From the NCBI RefSeq assembly GCF_020400605.1, contig NZ_JAINRD010000014.1:150809-214808 (forward strand): DNA of 64,000 bases. Direction: 5' to 3'. The DNA comes from Streptomyces aculeolatus (GTDB lineage Bacteria; Actinomycetota; Actinomycetes; Streptomycetales; Streptomycetaceae). Every line of letters begins with the position of its first letter. Position 1 is the first letter of the stretch. Shown here in pieces: positions 43,417 through 50,863 of this stretch. A program made the translations under genes and the position numbers. The notes beneath the pieces are model-generated. The model made no database searches. It was given only the letters and a program-made list of their open reading frames with translations, and was not told the origin of the DNA.

Positions 43417-45678
43417 CTACGGGACCCCGGCGCCCCGCTGCCCGGACGGCTCCCGTGCCTCGTCTCCCGCGACGCCCCCGGTGCCTTCGGCCCTCTGCGG
43501 CCCCTCGGGGCGCTCCAGCGCCACCTTCGGCAGCCTCCTGGCCAGCGGGCCGGGCAGCCACCAGGCGTGCCGGCCGAGCAACTGCATCACCGCGGGCACG
43601 ACCAGGCAGCGGATCACCAGGGCGTCCAGCAGGATCGCCACCGCGAGACCGAGCCCGAACTGCTGGAGCATCCGGTCCGGGCTGAGTATGAACGCCGCGA
43701 ACACCACGATCATGATCAGCGCCGCGGCCGTGATCACCTGCCCGGTGACGGCCAGGCCCTCGCGTACCGAGTGCGCGGCGTTCTTCGTACGCTCCCACTC
43801 CTCGTGCATCCGGGAGACGAGGAAGACCTCGTAGTCCATGGAGAGCCCGAACACGATGGCGAAGATCATCACGGGGATGAACGCCTCGATCGGCCCCTGC
43901 TCCACGCCGAACCAGCCCTCCTGGAACACCAGCGTGATCACGCCGAGCGCGGCGCCGATGGACAGCAGGTTCAGCACCGCCGCCTTGAGCGGGATCCACA
44001 GCGAGCGGAACACCAGCATCAGCAGCAGCGTCGACAGGCCGACGACGAGCGCGACGAACAGCGGCATCCGGTCGGCGACCGTGTCGGAGAAGTCCTGCGC
44101 ACCGGCGGTGGCGCCGCCGACCAGGTACTCCGCGTCCGTCTGCGCCGCCAGCGGCGGCAGCACGTCGTCCCGCAGGTCGTGCACGAGGTCGGCGGTCGCC
44201 GCGTCCTGCGGCGCCGACTCGGGGAAGACGATGACGGTGGCGACCTCGCCGTCCTCGGACGGCAGCGGCGGGCTCGTCGCGGCCACGCCGTCGGTCCGCG
44301 CGATCTGCGCCTGCGCCTGCTCCCCCGCCTCGGCCGCACCGGTGGCGCCGCCGCCCTGTGCGACGACGAAGAGCGGGCCGTTGAAGCCGGGCCCGAAGCC
44401 CTCGGCAAGCAGGTCGTACGCCTTCCTGCTGGTGGTGGAGGTCTGGTCGTTCCCGGCGTCGGCGAAGCCGAGCCGCATCCCGAGCGCGGGTGCCGACAGG
44501 GCCAGCAGGGCGACCAGGGCGGCGACCAGCGCGGGCAGCGGACGGCGCTGCACGGCCGTCGCCAGGGCGCGCCAGCGGCGGCCCTCGACCTTGCCCTTGG
44601 CCGCGGCCTTCTCGGCGTGCTTGAGGACGTGGCGCTGGATGCGCCGGCCGAGGACGGCGAGCAGCGCGGGCAGCAGCACCAGCGACGCGGCCATGGTGAC
44701 CAGCACGGTCAGCGCCACCGCGAGGGCCACGCCCTGCAGCGCGCCGAGGCCGAGGGCGACCAGGCCGAGGAGGGCGATGATGACGGTGCAGCCGGCGAAG
44801 AAGACCGTGCGCCCGGCGGCGTCGAGCGCGATCCGCGCGGCGCTGTCGCGGTCGGCGCCGCGGACCAGCTCGTGGCGGTAGCGGTAGAAGATGAGCAGCG
44901 CGTAGTCGACGCCCACGCCGAGGCCGACGAGCATCATGATCGGCGGGGTGAAGTCGGCGACGGTGAAGACGTGCCCGGCCAGGGTGATCAGGCCGACGGC
45001 GGTGCCGACCGCGAACAGCGCGGTGACCAGCGGCACGGCGGCGGCCACCAGCGAGCCGAAGAGCAGCACGAGGATCACCAGCGCGGCGAGCATGCCCGCG
45101 CCCTCGGCGGCCCCGCCGCCGCCCTCCTCTGCGCCGCGCACGGCGTCGCCGCCCAGCTCGACCTGGAGCGCGTCGGTCTGCGCGTCCTGCGCGGTGTCGA
45201 TGATCTCCTTGACGTCGGCCTTGGGGACGAGTTCCGCCTTGTCGTCCAGGGTGACGGTGGCGTACGCGATGTCGCCCTTCTCGGACACCGCGGCCCCGCC
45301 GTCGGCGTACGGGCTGCGCACGTCCACGACGCTCGGCAGCCCGCGCACCTGCTCCAGCACCCGCTCGACGTCCTGCTCGGTGCCCGCGGCGCGCATCCCC
45401 CGCTCGTCCTTGAACACGATCTCCACGCTGTCGCCGGCCTGCGCGGAGCCGTGCTCCTCCAGCAGGTCGGTGGCGGCCTGGGAGTCGGTGCCGGGGAGGG
45501 AGAAGTCGTTGCGCCAGTCGCCGCCGACGGCCTGGGAGGTCGCGGTGACGCCGAGGAGGACGGCGATCCAGAGCAGGACCGCCATTCTGCGGCGGCGGCG
45601 TGACCAGTCGGCGAGACGGGCGAAGAGCCCGGGGCGGACGTCGGGGGCGGGGGGCGGAGCTGCGGGGTTTGCGGACAT
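43417..45678 (-). CDS. MMPL family RND-type transporter
   Basis: 753-residue MMPL/RND exporter with 12 predicted helices in two repeats. Each half has helix 1, a large extracytoplasmic loop and five further helices. Typical motifs are GVGVDYALLIFYRYRHEL in the first half and FGLSMDYEVFLVSRMHEEW in the second, with the proton-relay Asp-Tyr pairs. Substrates in actinobacteria range from lipids to antibiotics; this one is unknown. The C-terminal 30 residues are a soluble Pro/Glu-rich tail. ATG 45678 begins MSANPAAPPP. It neighbours a two-component system, and a direct-repeat pair lies in its upstream region. Confidence 0.93.
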   Translation of the reverse strand: MSANPAAPPPAPDVRPGLFARLADWSRRRRRMAVLLWIAVLLGVTATSQAVGGDWRNDFSLPGTDSQAATDLLEEHGSAQAGDSVEIVFKDERGMRAAGTEQDVERVLEQVRGLPSVVDVRSPYADGGAAVSEKGDIAYATVTLDDKAELVPKADVKEIIDTAQDAQTDALQVELGGDAVRGAEEGGGGAAEGAGMLAALVILVLLFGSLVAAAVPLVTALFAVGTAVGLITLAGHVFTVADFTPPIMMLVGLGVGVDYALLIFYRYRHELVRGADRDSAARIALDAAGRTVFFAGCTVIIALLGLVALGLGALQGVALAVALTVLVTMAASLVLLPALLAVLGRRIQRHVLKHAEKAAAKGKVEGRRWRALATAVQRRPLPALVAALVALLALSAPALGMRLGFADAGNDQTSTTSRKAYDLLAEGFGPGFNGPLFVVAQGGGATGAAEAGEQAQAQIARTDGVAATSPPLPSEDGEVATVIVFPESAPQDAATADLVHDLRDDVLPPLAAQTDAEYLVGGATAGAQDFSDTVADRMPLFVALVVGLSTLLLMLVFRSLWIPLKAAVLNLLSIGAALGVITLVFQEGWFGVEQGPIEAFIPVMIFAIVFGLSMDYEVFLVSRMHEEWERTKNAAHSVREGLAVTGQVITAAALIMIVVFAAFILSPDRMLQQFGLGLAVAILLDALVIRCLVVPAVMQLLGRHAWWLPGPLARRLPKVALERPEGPQRAEGTGGVAGDEAREPSGQRGAGVP

Positions 45679-46016
45679 GACGCCAGCTTGGTGGGCGGAG
45701 CCGGGTGCACACATCGGCCCGGTGCAGGCAACGGCCGTACCCCACGGGTTGCGTCCGCGGCCGCCCCGTACTACCCGGGTTGCGTCCGCTCCCCCGGGCC
45801 CTGCCCGATCCCCTAGGGGGAGCCCCTACGGCCGCGCGGCGGCGCCGGGCAGGGCGCTGATGCGGAGGGCGGGCGGGGCCGGCGGGGAGCTTGGCGGGCG
45901 GGCTCGGCGGCGGGGTCCGCGGGGGCGGCTCGCTGTCGGTGGGGCGGCCTACCCTTGGGCGGGTGCGTGGGGGGTGTGGGCGGGCCGTGCCGAACAGCGC
46001 TGTGCGGGACGGGGGT
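45679..46016. promoter_or_regulatory. MMPL upstream region with a 23-bp direct repeat pair
   Basis: No gene is supported here. CGTAC-N4-CGGGTTGCGTCCGC occurs twice, at 45736-45758 and 45767-45789; the fourteen 3' bases are identical, and the start-to-start distance is 31 bases, about three helical turns. Both lie 58-111 bases before the MMPL start, on the side expected for an operator. A short palindrome, CCCCTAGGGG, follows near 45815. Confidence 0.5.
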
Positions 46017-46685
46017 TCAGGGGCCCAGCCAGCCCGGCTGGACCATCCCCGACTCGTACGCCAGCACCACCAGCTGCGCCCGGTCCCGTACGCCCAGCTT
46101 CGTCATGATCCGGCTCACGTGCGTCTTCGCCGTCGCCGGGCTCAGCACCAGCCGCGCCGCGATCTCGTCGTTCGTCAGCCCCGCCGCCACCAGTTGCATC
46201 ACCTCGGCCTCCCGCTCCGTCAGCGCGTTCAGCCGCGGGCTCGGCTCCGGAGCCTTCACCCGGCCGGCGAACTCGGCGATCAGCCGCCGCGTCACCGAGG
46301 GGCTGATCAGCGCGTCGCCGCGCGCCGCCACCCGCACCGCGTGGATCAGCTCCTCCGGCTCGGTGTCCTTGACCAGGAACCCGGCGGCGCCGGCGCGCAG
46401 CGCCCCGTAGACGTAGTCGTCGAGGTCGAACGTGGTCAGGATGACGACCCTGACGTCCGCCAGCCGCTCGTCCGCGGCGATCCGCCGGGCGGCCTCCAGG
46501 CCGTCGGTGTCCGGCATCCGGATGTCCATCAGTACGACGTCGGGGCGCAGTTCGCGGCACGCGGCCACCGCCGCGGCGCCGTCGCTCGCCTCCCCGACCA
46601 CGTCGAGGTCGTCCTCGTCCTCCAGGATCGAGCGGAAGCCGGCGCGCACCAGCTTCTGGTCGTCCGCGAGCAGAATCCTGATCAT
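46017..46685 (-). CDS. NarL/LuxR-family response regulator
   Basis: 222-residue two-component regulator. The receiver domain (1-120) has acidic pocket DD at 8-9, phosphoacceptor Asp54 in VVLMDIRMP, the Thr switch in ILTTFD and Lys in FLVKDTEP. The LuxR-type HTH (about 150-215) is LTEREAEVMQLVAAGLTNDEIAARLVLSPATAKTHVSRIMTKLGV. Its start overlaps the stop of the histidine kinase as ATGA, so the pair is translationally coupled. The MMPL gene downstream on the same strand, after a 338-base gap, is a possible target. Confidence 0.95.
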   Translation of the reverse strand: MIRILLADDQKLVRAGFRSILEDEDDLDVVGEASDGAAAVAACRELRPDVVLMDIRMPDTDGLEAARRIAADERLADVRVVILTTFDLDDYVYGALRAGAAGFLVKDTEPEELIHAVRVAARGDALISPSVTRRLIAEFAGRVKAPEPSPRLNALTEREAEVMQLVAAGLTNDEIAARLVLSPATAKTHVSRIMTKLGVRDRAQLVVLAYESGMVQPGWLGP

Positions 46686-47890
46686 GCCTGCGCGTGCTCC
46701 GTTCCGTAGGGCAGCCTGGCGGTGACGGCGAAGCCGCCGCCACCCGGCCGCGGCCCCGCGGCCAGCTCCCCGCCGACCGCCCGCGCCCGCTCCCGCATTC
46801 CGCCGATGCCGGTGCCGCCACCGACCGCGCCGGTCCCGGTGCCTCCTGGTCCGCTCCCGGCTCCGTCCCCGGTACGGACGTCGGCGGCCGCGCCCCGTCC
46901 GTCGTCCTCCACCGCCAGCCGCAGCTCGCGCTCACCGTAGTCCAGCCGTACGGTCACGGACGTGGCCCCCCGCGCATGCCGCGCGACGTTGGTCAGCGAC
47001 TCCTGGACGACCCGGTACACGATCAGGTCCAGCTCCGCCGGCAGCGACCGCTCCGCACCCTCGACGAGAGTCTGCACCCGCAGCCCCGCGGTGTCCGCCG
47101 CCCGCTCGGTCAGCTCGCCCAGGCGCGCCAGCCCGGGCGCGGGCGCCGTCGGCGCCTCGTCGTCGACCTGCCGCAGCACCCCCAGCGTGGTGCGCAGCTC
47201 GCGCAGCGTCTCGCGGCTGGTCTCCTTGATGGTCGCCAGCGCGTCGGCGGCGGCCGGGTCGGGGGCGTCGCTCTTCTTCAGCCGGTGCAGCGCCGCGCCC
47301 GACTGGACGTTGATCAGCGAGATGTTGTGCCCGATGACGTCGTGCAACTCGCGTGCGATACGCAGCCGTTCCTCGGTCGCGCGCCGGCGCGCCTCGCCTT
47401 CGACGTGCGCCCGCCGCCCGTGCCACATCGCGCCCAGCGCCAGCACGGCGACGATCCAGCCGGTCAGCATGAACAGCGCGACGCCGTTGACGTCGTCGTT
47501 GCCCGACAGCGTCCCCGCGGTGGTGCCGGCGACGACGAGCGCGCCCAGCGCCGCCGCCGCGCGCAGCCGCCCCGCGGCGGCCACGCCGTACAGCGCGATG
47601 ACGAGCACGAGGAACACGGGTCCGTCGTACGCGCTGCTCACGTAGTAGACGCCGACGAGCGGGATGACGAACCCGGCCACGGCTACCGGATGGCGGCGGG
47701 CGAAGTACAGCGCCCCGGACGCCAGCACGATCAGCGCCCAGCCCACGGCCGTCGTCGTCCACGACTCCTTGCGCTCGCCGACGAACGCCTGCACCGTGCC
47801 CAGCGCCACGAGCGTGCCCGTCCCGGCCGCGAGGGCGGTGTCCGCCGCGCGGCCCTGGGGCAGGCGGAGCTGGCGTACGGGCAGGGGCAT
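46682..47890 (-). CDS. Sensor histidine kinase (HPK7 type)
   Basis: 402-residue kinase with about five or six N-terminal helices and no large extracellular domain. The DHp H-box is RIARELHDVIGHNISLINVQSG. The HATPase domain has QESLTNVARHARG (N box) and VEDDGRG, then GGGTGIGGMRERARAVGGEL (G box). It is the DesK/NarX-like class typical of NarL-partner kinases. A Gly/Thr-rich insertion separates the D and G boxes. ATG 47890 starts MPLPVRQLRLPQ. It is the first gene of the kinase-regulator pair. Confidence 0.93.
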   Translation of the reverse strand: MPLPVRQLRLPQGRAADTALAAGTGTLVALGTVQAFVGERKESWTTTAVGWALIVLASGALYFARRHPVAVAGFVIPLVGVYYVSSAYDGPVFLVLVIALYGVAAAGRLRAAAALGALVVAGTTAGTLSGNDDVNGVALFMLTGWIVAVLALGAMWHGRRAHVEGEARRRATEERLRIARELHDVIGHNISLINVQSGAALHRLKKSDAPDPAAADALATIKETSRETLRELRTTLGVLRQVDDEAPTAPAPGLARLGELTERAADTAGLRVQTLVEGAERSLPAELDLIVYRVVQESLTNVARHARGATSVTVRLDYGERELRLAVEDDGRGAAADVRTGDGAGSGPGGTGTGAVGGGTGIGGMRERARAVGGELAAGPRPGGGGFAVTARLPYGTEHAQA

Positions 47891-47998
47891 GACCCCAGCG
47901 TACGTGCCCAGGGCGCACGCCCCGGAACGAAGGCCCGCGGGCCCGCACGCCCCGCCGGAGGCCGCGTACGGGCAGGAGACCGCGTACGGGCACACAGG

Positions 47999-48036
47999 CG
48001 GAAGCCCGCCGCCCCCGGAGGGACGACGGGCTTCCG
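47999..48036 (-). terminator. rpsA terminator
   Basis: CGGAAGCCCG (47999-48008) pairs with CGGGCTTCCG (48027-48036) around an 18-base loop. It begins 43 bases after the rpsA stop, followed by CGCCTGTGTG-type sequence on the minus strand. Confidence 0.7.
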
Positions 48037-48078
48037 TCTGTCGTGCTGCGTCCGACTGCTACGCCTTCCGGCCCGCGG

Positions 48079-49572
48079 TCAGCTCTGGCCGCCGGCCAGC
48101 TTCTCGCGGAGCGCCGCCAGCGCCTCGTCCGAGGCCAGCGCGCCGGAGTCGTCGGCACCCTCGGAGGAGTACGAACCGCCGCCGGACGGAGCCGGCGCCG
48201 AGTCGCCCGCTTCGGCCGCCGCCTGGGCGTCGGCCTCGCGGGACTTGACGACCTGCGCCTGGTGCTGCTCGAAGCGGGTGTGGGCCTCGGCGTACTGGCC
48301 CTCCCACTCCTCGCGCTGCTTCTCGTACCCGTCGAGCCACTCGTTGGTCTCCGGGTCGAAGCCCTCGGGGTAGATGTAATTCCCCTGGTCGTCGTACGAG
48401 GCGGCCATGCCGTAGAGCGTCGGGTCGAAGTCGACGGCCATCGGGTCGGGACCGAAGGTCTCGTTCGCCTGCTTCAGCGAGAGGCTGATGCGGCGACGCT
48501 CCAGGTCGATGTCGATGACCTTGACGAAGATCTCGTCGCCGACCTGGACGACCTGCTCCGGGATCTCCACGTGGCGCTCGGCCAGCTCGGAGATGTGGAC
48601 CAGGCCCTCGATGCCCTCGTCGACGCGGACGAACGCGCCGAACGGCACCAGCTTCGTGACCTTGCCGGGCACGACCTGACCGATCTGGTGCGTGCGCGCG
48701 AACTGCTGCCACGGGTCTTCCTGGGTCGCCTTCAGGGACAGCGAGACGCGCTCGCGGTCCATGTCGACGTCCAGGACCTCGACCGTGACCTCCTGGCCGA
48801 CCTCGACGACCTCGGAGGGGTGGTCGATGTGCTTCCAGGACAGCTCGGACACGTGCACCAGGCCGTCCACGCCGCCCAGGTCCACGAAGGCGCCGAAGTT
48901 GACGATCGAGGAGACAACACCCGATCGCACCTGGCCCTTCTGGAGGGTGGTGAGGAAGGTCTGCCGGACCTCGGACTGGGTCTGCTCGAGCCAGGCACGG
49001 CGGGACAGAACCACGTTGTTCCGGTTCTTGTCCAGCTCGATGATCTTGGCTTCGAGCTCCTTGCCGACATAGGGCTGCAGGTCGCGCACGCGGCGCATCT
49101 CGACCAGCGATGCGGGCAGGAAGCCCCGCAGGCCGATGTCGAGGATGAGACCGCCCTTGACGACCTCGATGACGGTACCGGTGACGATGCCGTCCTCTTC
49201 CTTGATCTTCTCGATGGTGCCCCACGCACGCTCGTACTGCGCGCGCTTCTTCGAGAGGATCAGCCGGCCTTCCTTGTCCTCCTTCTGAAGAACAAGGGCC
49301 TCGATCTCGTCGCCGACGGCGACGACCTCGTTCGGGTCGACGTCGTGCTTGATCGAGAGTTCCCGGGAAGGGATGACACCCTCGGTCTTGTAGCCGATGT
49401 CGAGCAGGACCTCGTCCCGGTCGACCTTCACGATGACGCCGTCGACGATGTCGCCGTCGTTGAAGTACTTGATCGTCTCGTCGATCGCGGCGAGGAAGGC
49501 TTCCTCGGAACCGATGTCGTTGACCGCGACCTGCGTCGTGGCGGCCGCGGTGTTCTCGGTGCTGCTCGTCAT
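48079..49572 (-). CDS. rpsA: 30S ribosomal protein S1
   Basis: 497-residue S1 with four S1/OB-fold domains: ~35-105 (DIVDGVIVKVDRDEVLLDIGYKTEGVIP), ~120-190 (GIVTGTVIEVVKGGLILDIGLRGFLP), ~207-275 (GQVRSGVVSSIVNFGAFVDLGGVDGLVHVSELS) and ~292-362 (GQVVPGKVTKLVPFGAFVRVDEGIEGLVHISELA). Actinobacterial S1 has four domains, not six. The C-terminal tail is acidic and Ala/Ser/Gly-rich. S1 binds mRNA leaders and helps initiation. The ATG at 49572 has CGGAG about ten bases upstream and follows a leader of roughly 200 bases from a strong promoter. Confidence 0.97.
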   Translation of the reverse strand: MTSSTENTAAATTQVAVNDIGSEEAFLAAIDETIKYFNDGDIVDGVIVKVDRDEVLLDIGYKTEGVIPSRELSIKHDVDPNEVVAVGDEIEALVLQKEDKEGRLILSKKRAQYERAWGTIEKIKEEDGIVTGTVIEVVKGGLILDIGLRGFLPASLVEMRRVRDLQPYVGKELEAKIIELDKNRNNVVLSRRAWLEQTQSEVRQTFLTTLQKGQVRSGVVSSIVNFGAFVDLGGVDGLVHVSELSWKHIDHPSEVVEVGQEVTVEVLDVDMDRERVSLSLKATQEDPWQQFARTHQIGQVVPGKVTKLVPFGAFVRVDEGIEGLVHISELAERHVEIPEQVVQVGDEIFVKVIDIDLERRRISLSLKQANETFGPDPMAVDFDPTLYGMAASYDDQGNYIYPEGFDPETNEWLDGYEKQREEWEGQYAEAHTRFEQHQAQVVKSREADAQAAAEAGDSAPAPSGGGSYSSEGADDSGALASDEALAALREKLAGGQS

Positions 49573-49912
49573 GTGGGATTGGGCTCCGGTACGGGCAAGT
49601 TGAGTCGTCGTCACTCCACGCCGAGAGCCCTGTGATCGCACCGCCGAAGCCGGACAGCCTAAGAGGCGCTTTCCCAACCCCCCAGGGGGAGTCCGGCAGC
49701 GCCTCGTGAACCGAGGGGACATACAACAGATGCGAGCGCGGCCTGCTCCGTCCGAGGCACGCAGGCCCGCAGCGCAACTTGTAGCATACGGGGGCAGCCG
49801 GGCATGGTCAATGCGCGAAGAGTGCACCTGGGGCATGCCGCCTCATACCCGGCAGTAGTGGCGCTCCGTCACTCTCGCGCGTGGCAGGAAGGTACTACGA
49901 CAGGTCCGGCCG
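49573..49912 (-). promoter_or_regulatory. rpsA promoter and long 5' leader
   Basis: On the minus strand TTGACC (49811-49806) and TATGCT (49788-49783) are 17 bases apart, close to the consensus. Transcription should begin near 49776, leaving about 200 untranslated bases before the rpsA ATG. The leader has room for autoregulatory structure, as known for S1 in other bacteria. The plus-strand side, before 49913, holds the weakly marked start of the methyltransferase gene. Confidence 0.75.
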
Positions 49913-50791
49913 ATGGTCCACGAGTACGAAAACGGTGCCGATGGTGCCGATGGGGCTGCTGATGCGGATGTTCCGGCAGAGGCTACCCGACGCCCCGTCC
50001 CCGCGCGGGAAACCCGCCTCGCGAGCCGTGGCTGGTGGGACCGCAACGCCGACGACTACCAGCGCGAACACGGCGGCTTCCTCGGCGGCGCCGACGGCGC
50101 CCGATTCATCTGGGGCCCCGAGGGCCTCGACGAGGCCGAGGCGCGGCTGCTCGGACCGGCCGGTTCACTGACGGGGCGCGCGGTACTGGAGGTGGGCGCG
50201 GGCGCGGCGCAGTGCTCCCGCTGGCTCGCGGAGCAGGGGGCGCTGCCCGTAGCACTGGACCTCTCGCACCGGCAGTTGCAGCACGCGCGCCGCCTGGCCC
50301 TCGACGCCTCCGGCGCCGCCGCGCCGTTCCCGCTGCTCCAGGCCGACGCGGCGGCGCTGCCGTTCCGCGACGGGTCGTTCGACCTCGCCTGCTCCGCGTA
50401 CGGCGCCGTGCCCTTCGTCGCCTCCCCGGTCGCGGTGATGCGGGAGGTCCGGCGGGTGCTGCGGCCCGGCGGGCGGTGGGTCTTCTCCGTCACCCACCCC
50501 GTGCGCTGGGCCTTCCCCGACGAACCCGGCCCCGAGGGGCTGTCGGTCGCCGGGTCCTACTTCGACCGCACCCCGTACGTCGAGCAGGACGAGGACGGCA
50601 GCGCACTGTACGTCGAACACCACCGCACGCTCGGCGACCGCGTCCGCGACGTCGTGGACGGCGGCTTCCGGCTGCTCGACCTGGTGGAGCCGGAGTGGCC
50701 GCAGTGGCACGACCAGGAATGGGGCGGCTGGTCGCCGCTGCGCGGGCACCTCATCCCCGGCACGGCGATCTTCGTCTGCGAAGCGGCCTGA
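49913..50791 (+). CDS. SAM-dependent methyltransferase
   Basis: 292-residue class I methyltransferase. After a ~30-residue Asp/Ala-rich leader (GADGADGAADAD, encoded by two GGTGCCGAT repeats) comes WWDRNADDYQREHG. The SAM loop is VLEVGAGAAQCSRWLAEQG near residue 91, followed by ALDLSHRQLQHAR (ribose acid) and FDLACSAYGAVPFV. The fold matches Methyltransf_11. The substrate is unknown, though orthologues often sit near rpsA. It is divergent from rpsA. ATG 49913 is preceded by AGGTCC. Confidence 0.88.
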   Translation: MVHEYENGADGADGAADADVPAEATRRPVPARETRLASRGWWDRNADDYQREHGGFLGGADGARFIWGPEGLDEAEARLLGPAGSLTGRAVLEVGAGAAQCSRWLAEQGALPVALDLSHRQLQHARRLALDASGAAAPFPLLQADAAALPFRDGSFDLACSAYGAVPFVASPVAVMREVRRVLRPGGRWVFSVTHPVRWAFPDEPGPEGLSVAGSYFDRTPYVEQDEDGSALYVEHHRTLGDRVRDVVDGGFRLLDLVEPEWPQWHDQEWGGWSPLRGHLIPGTAIFVCEAA

Positions 50792-50863
50792 GCGACCCCC
50801 GCCCGCCTGTTCAAGCGGCAGGCGCGCGCCGCCGGGAGCCCGGGCCGTAGCACACTGGCGTTC

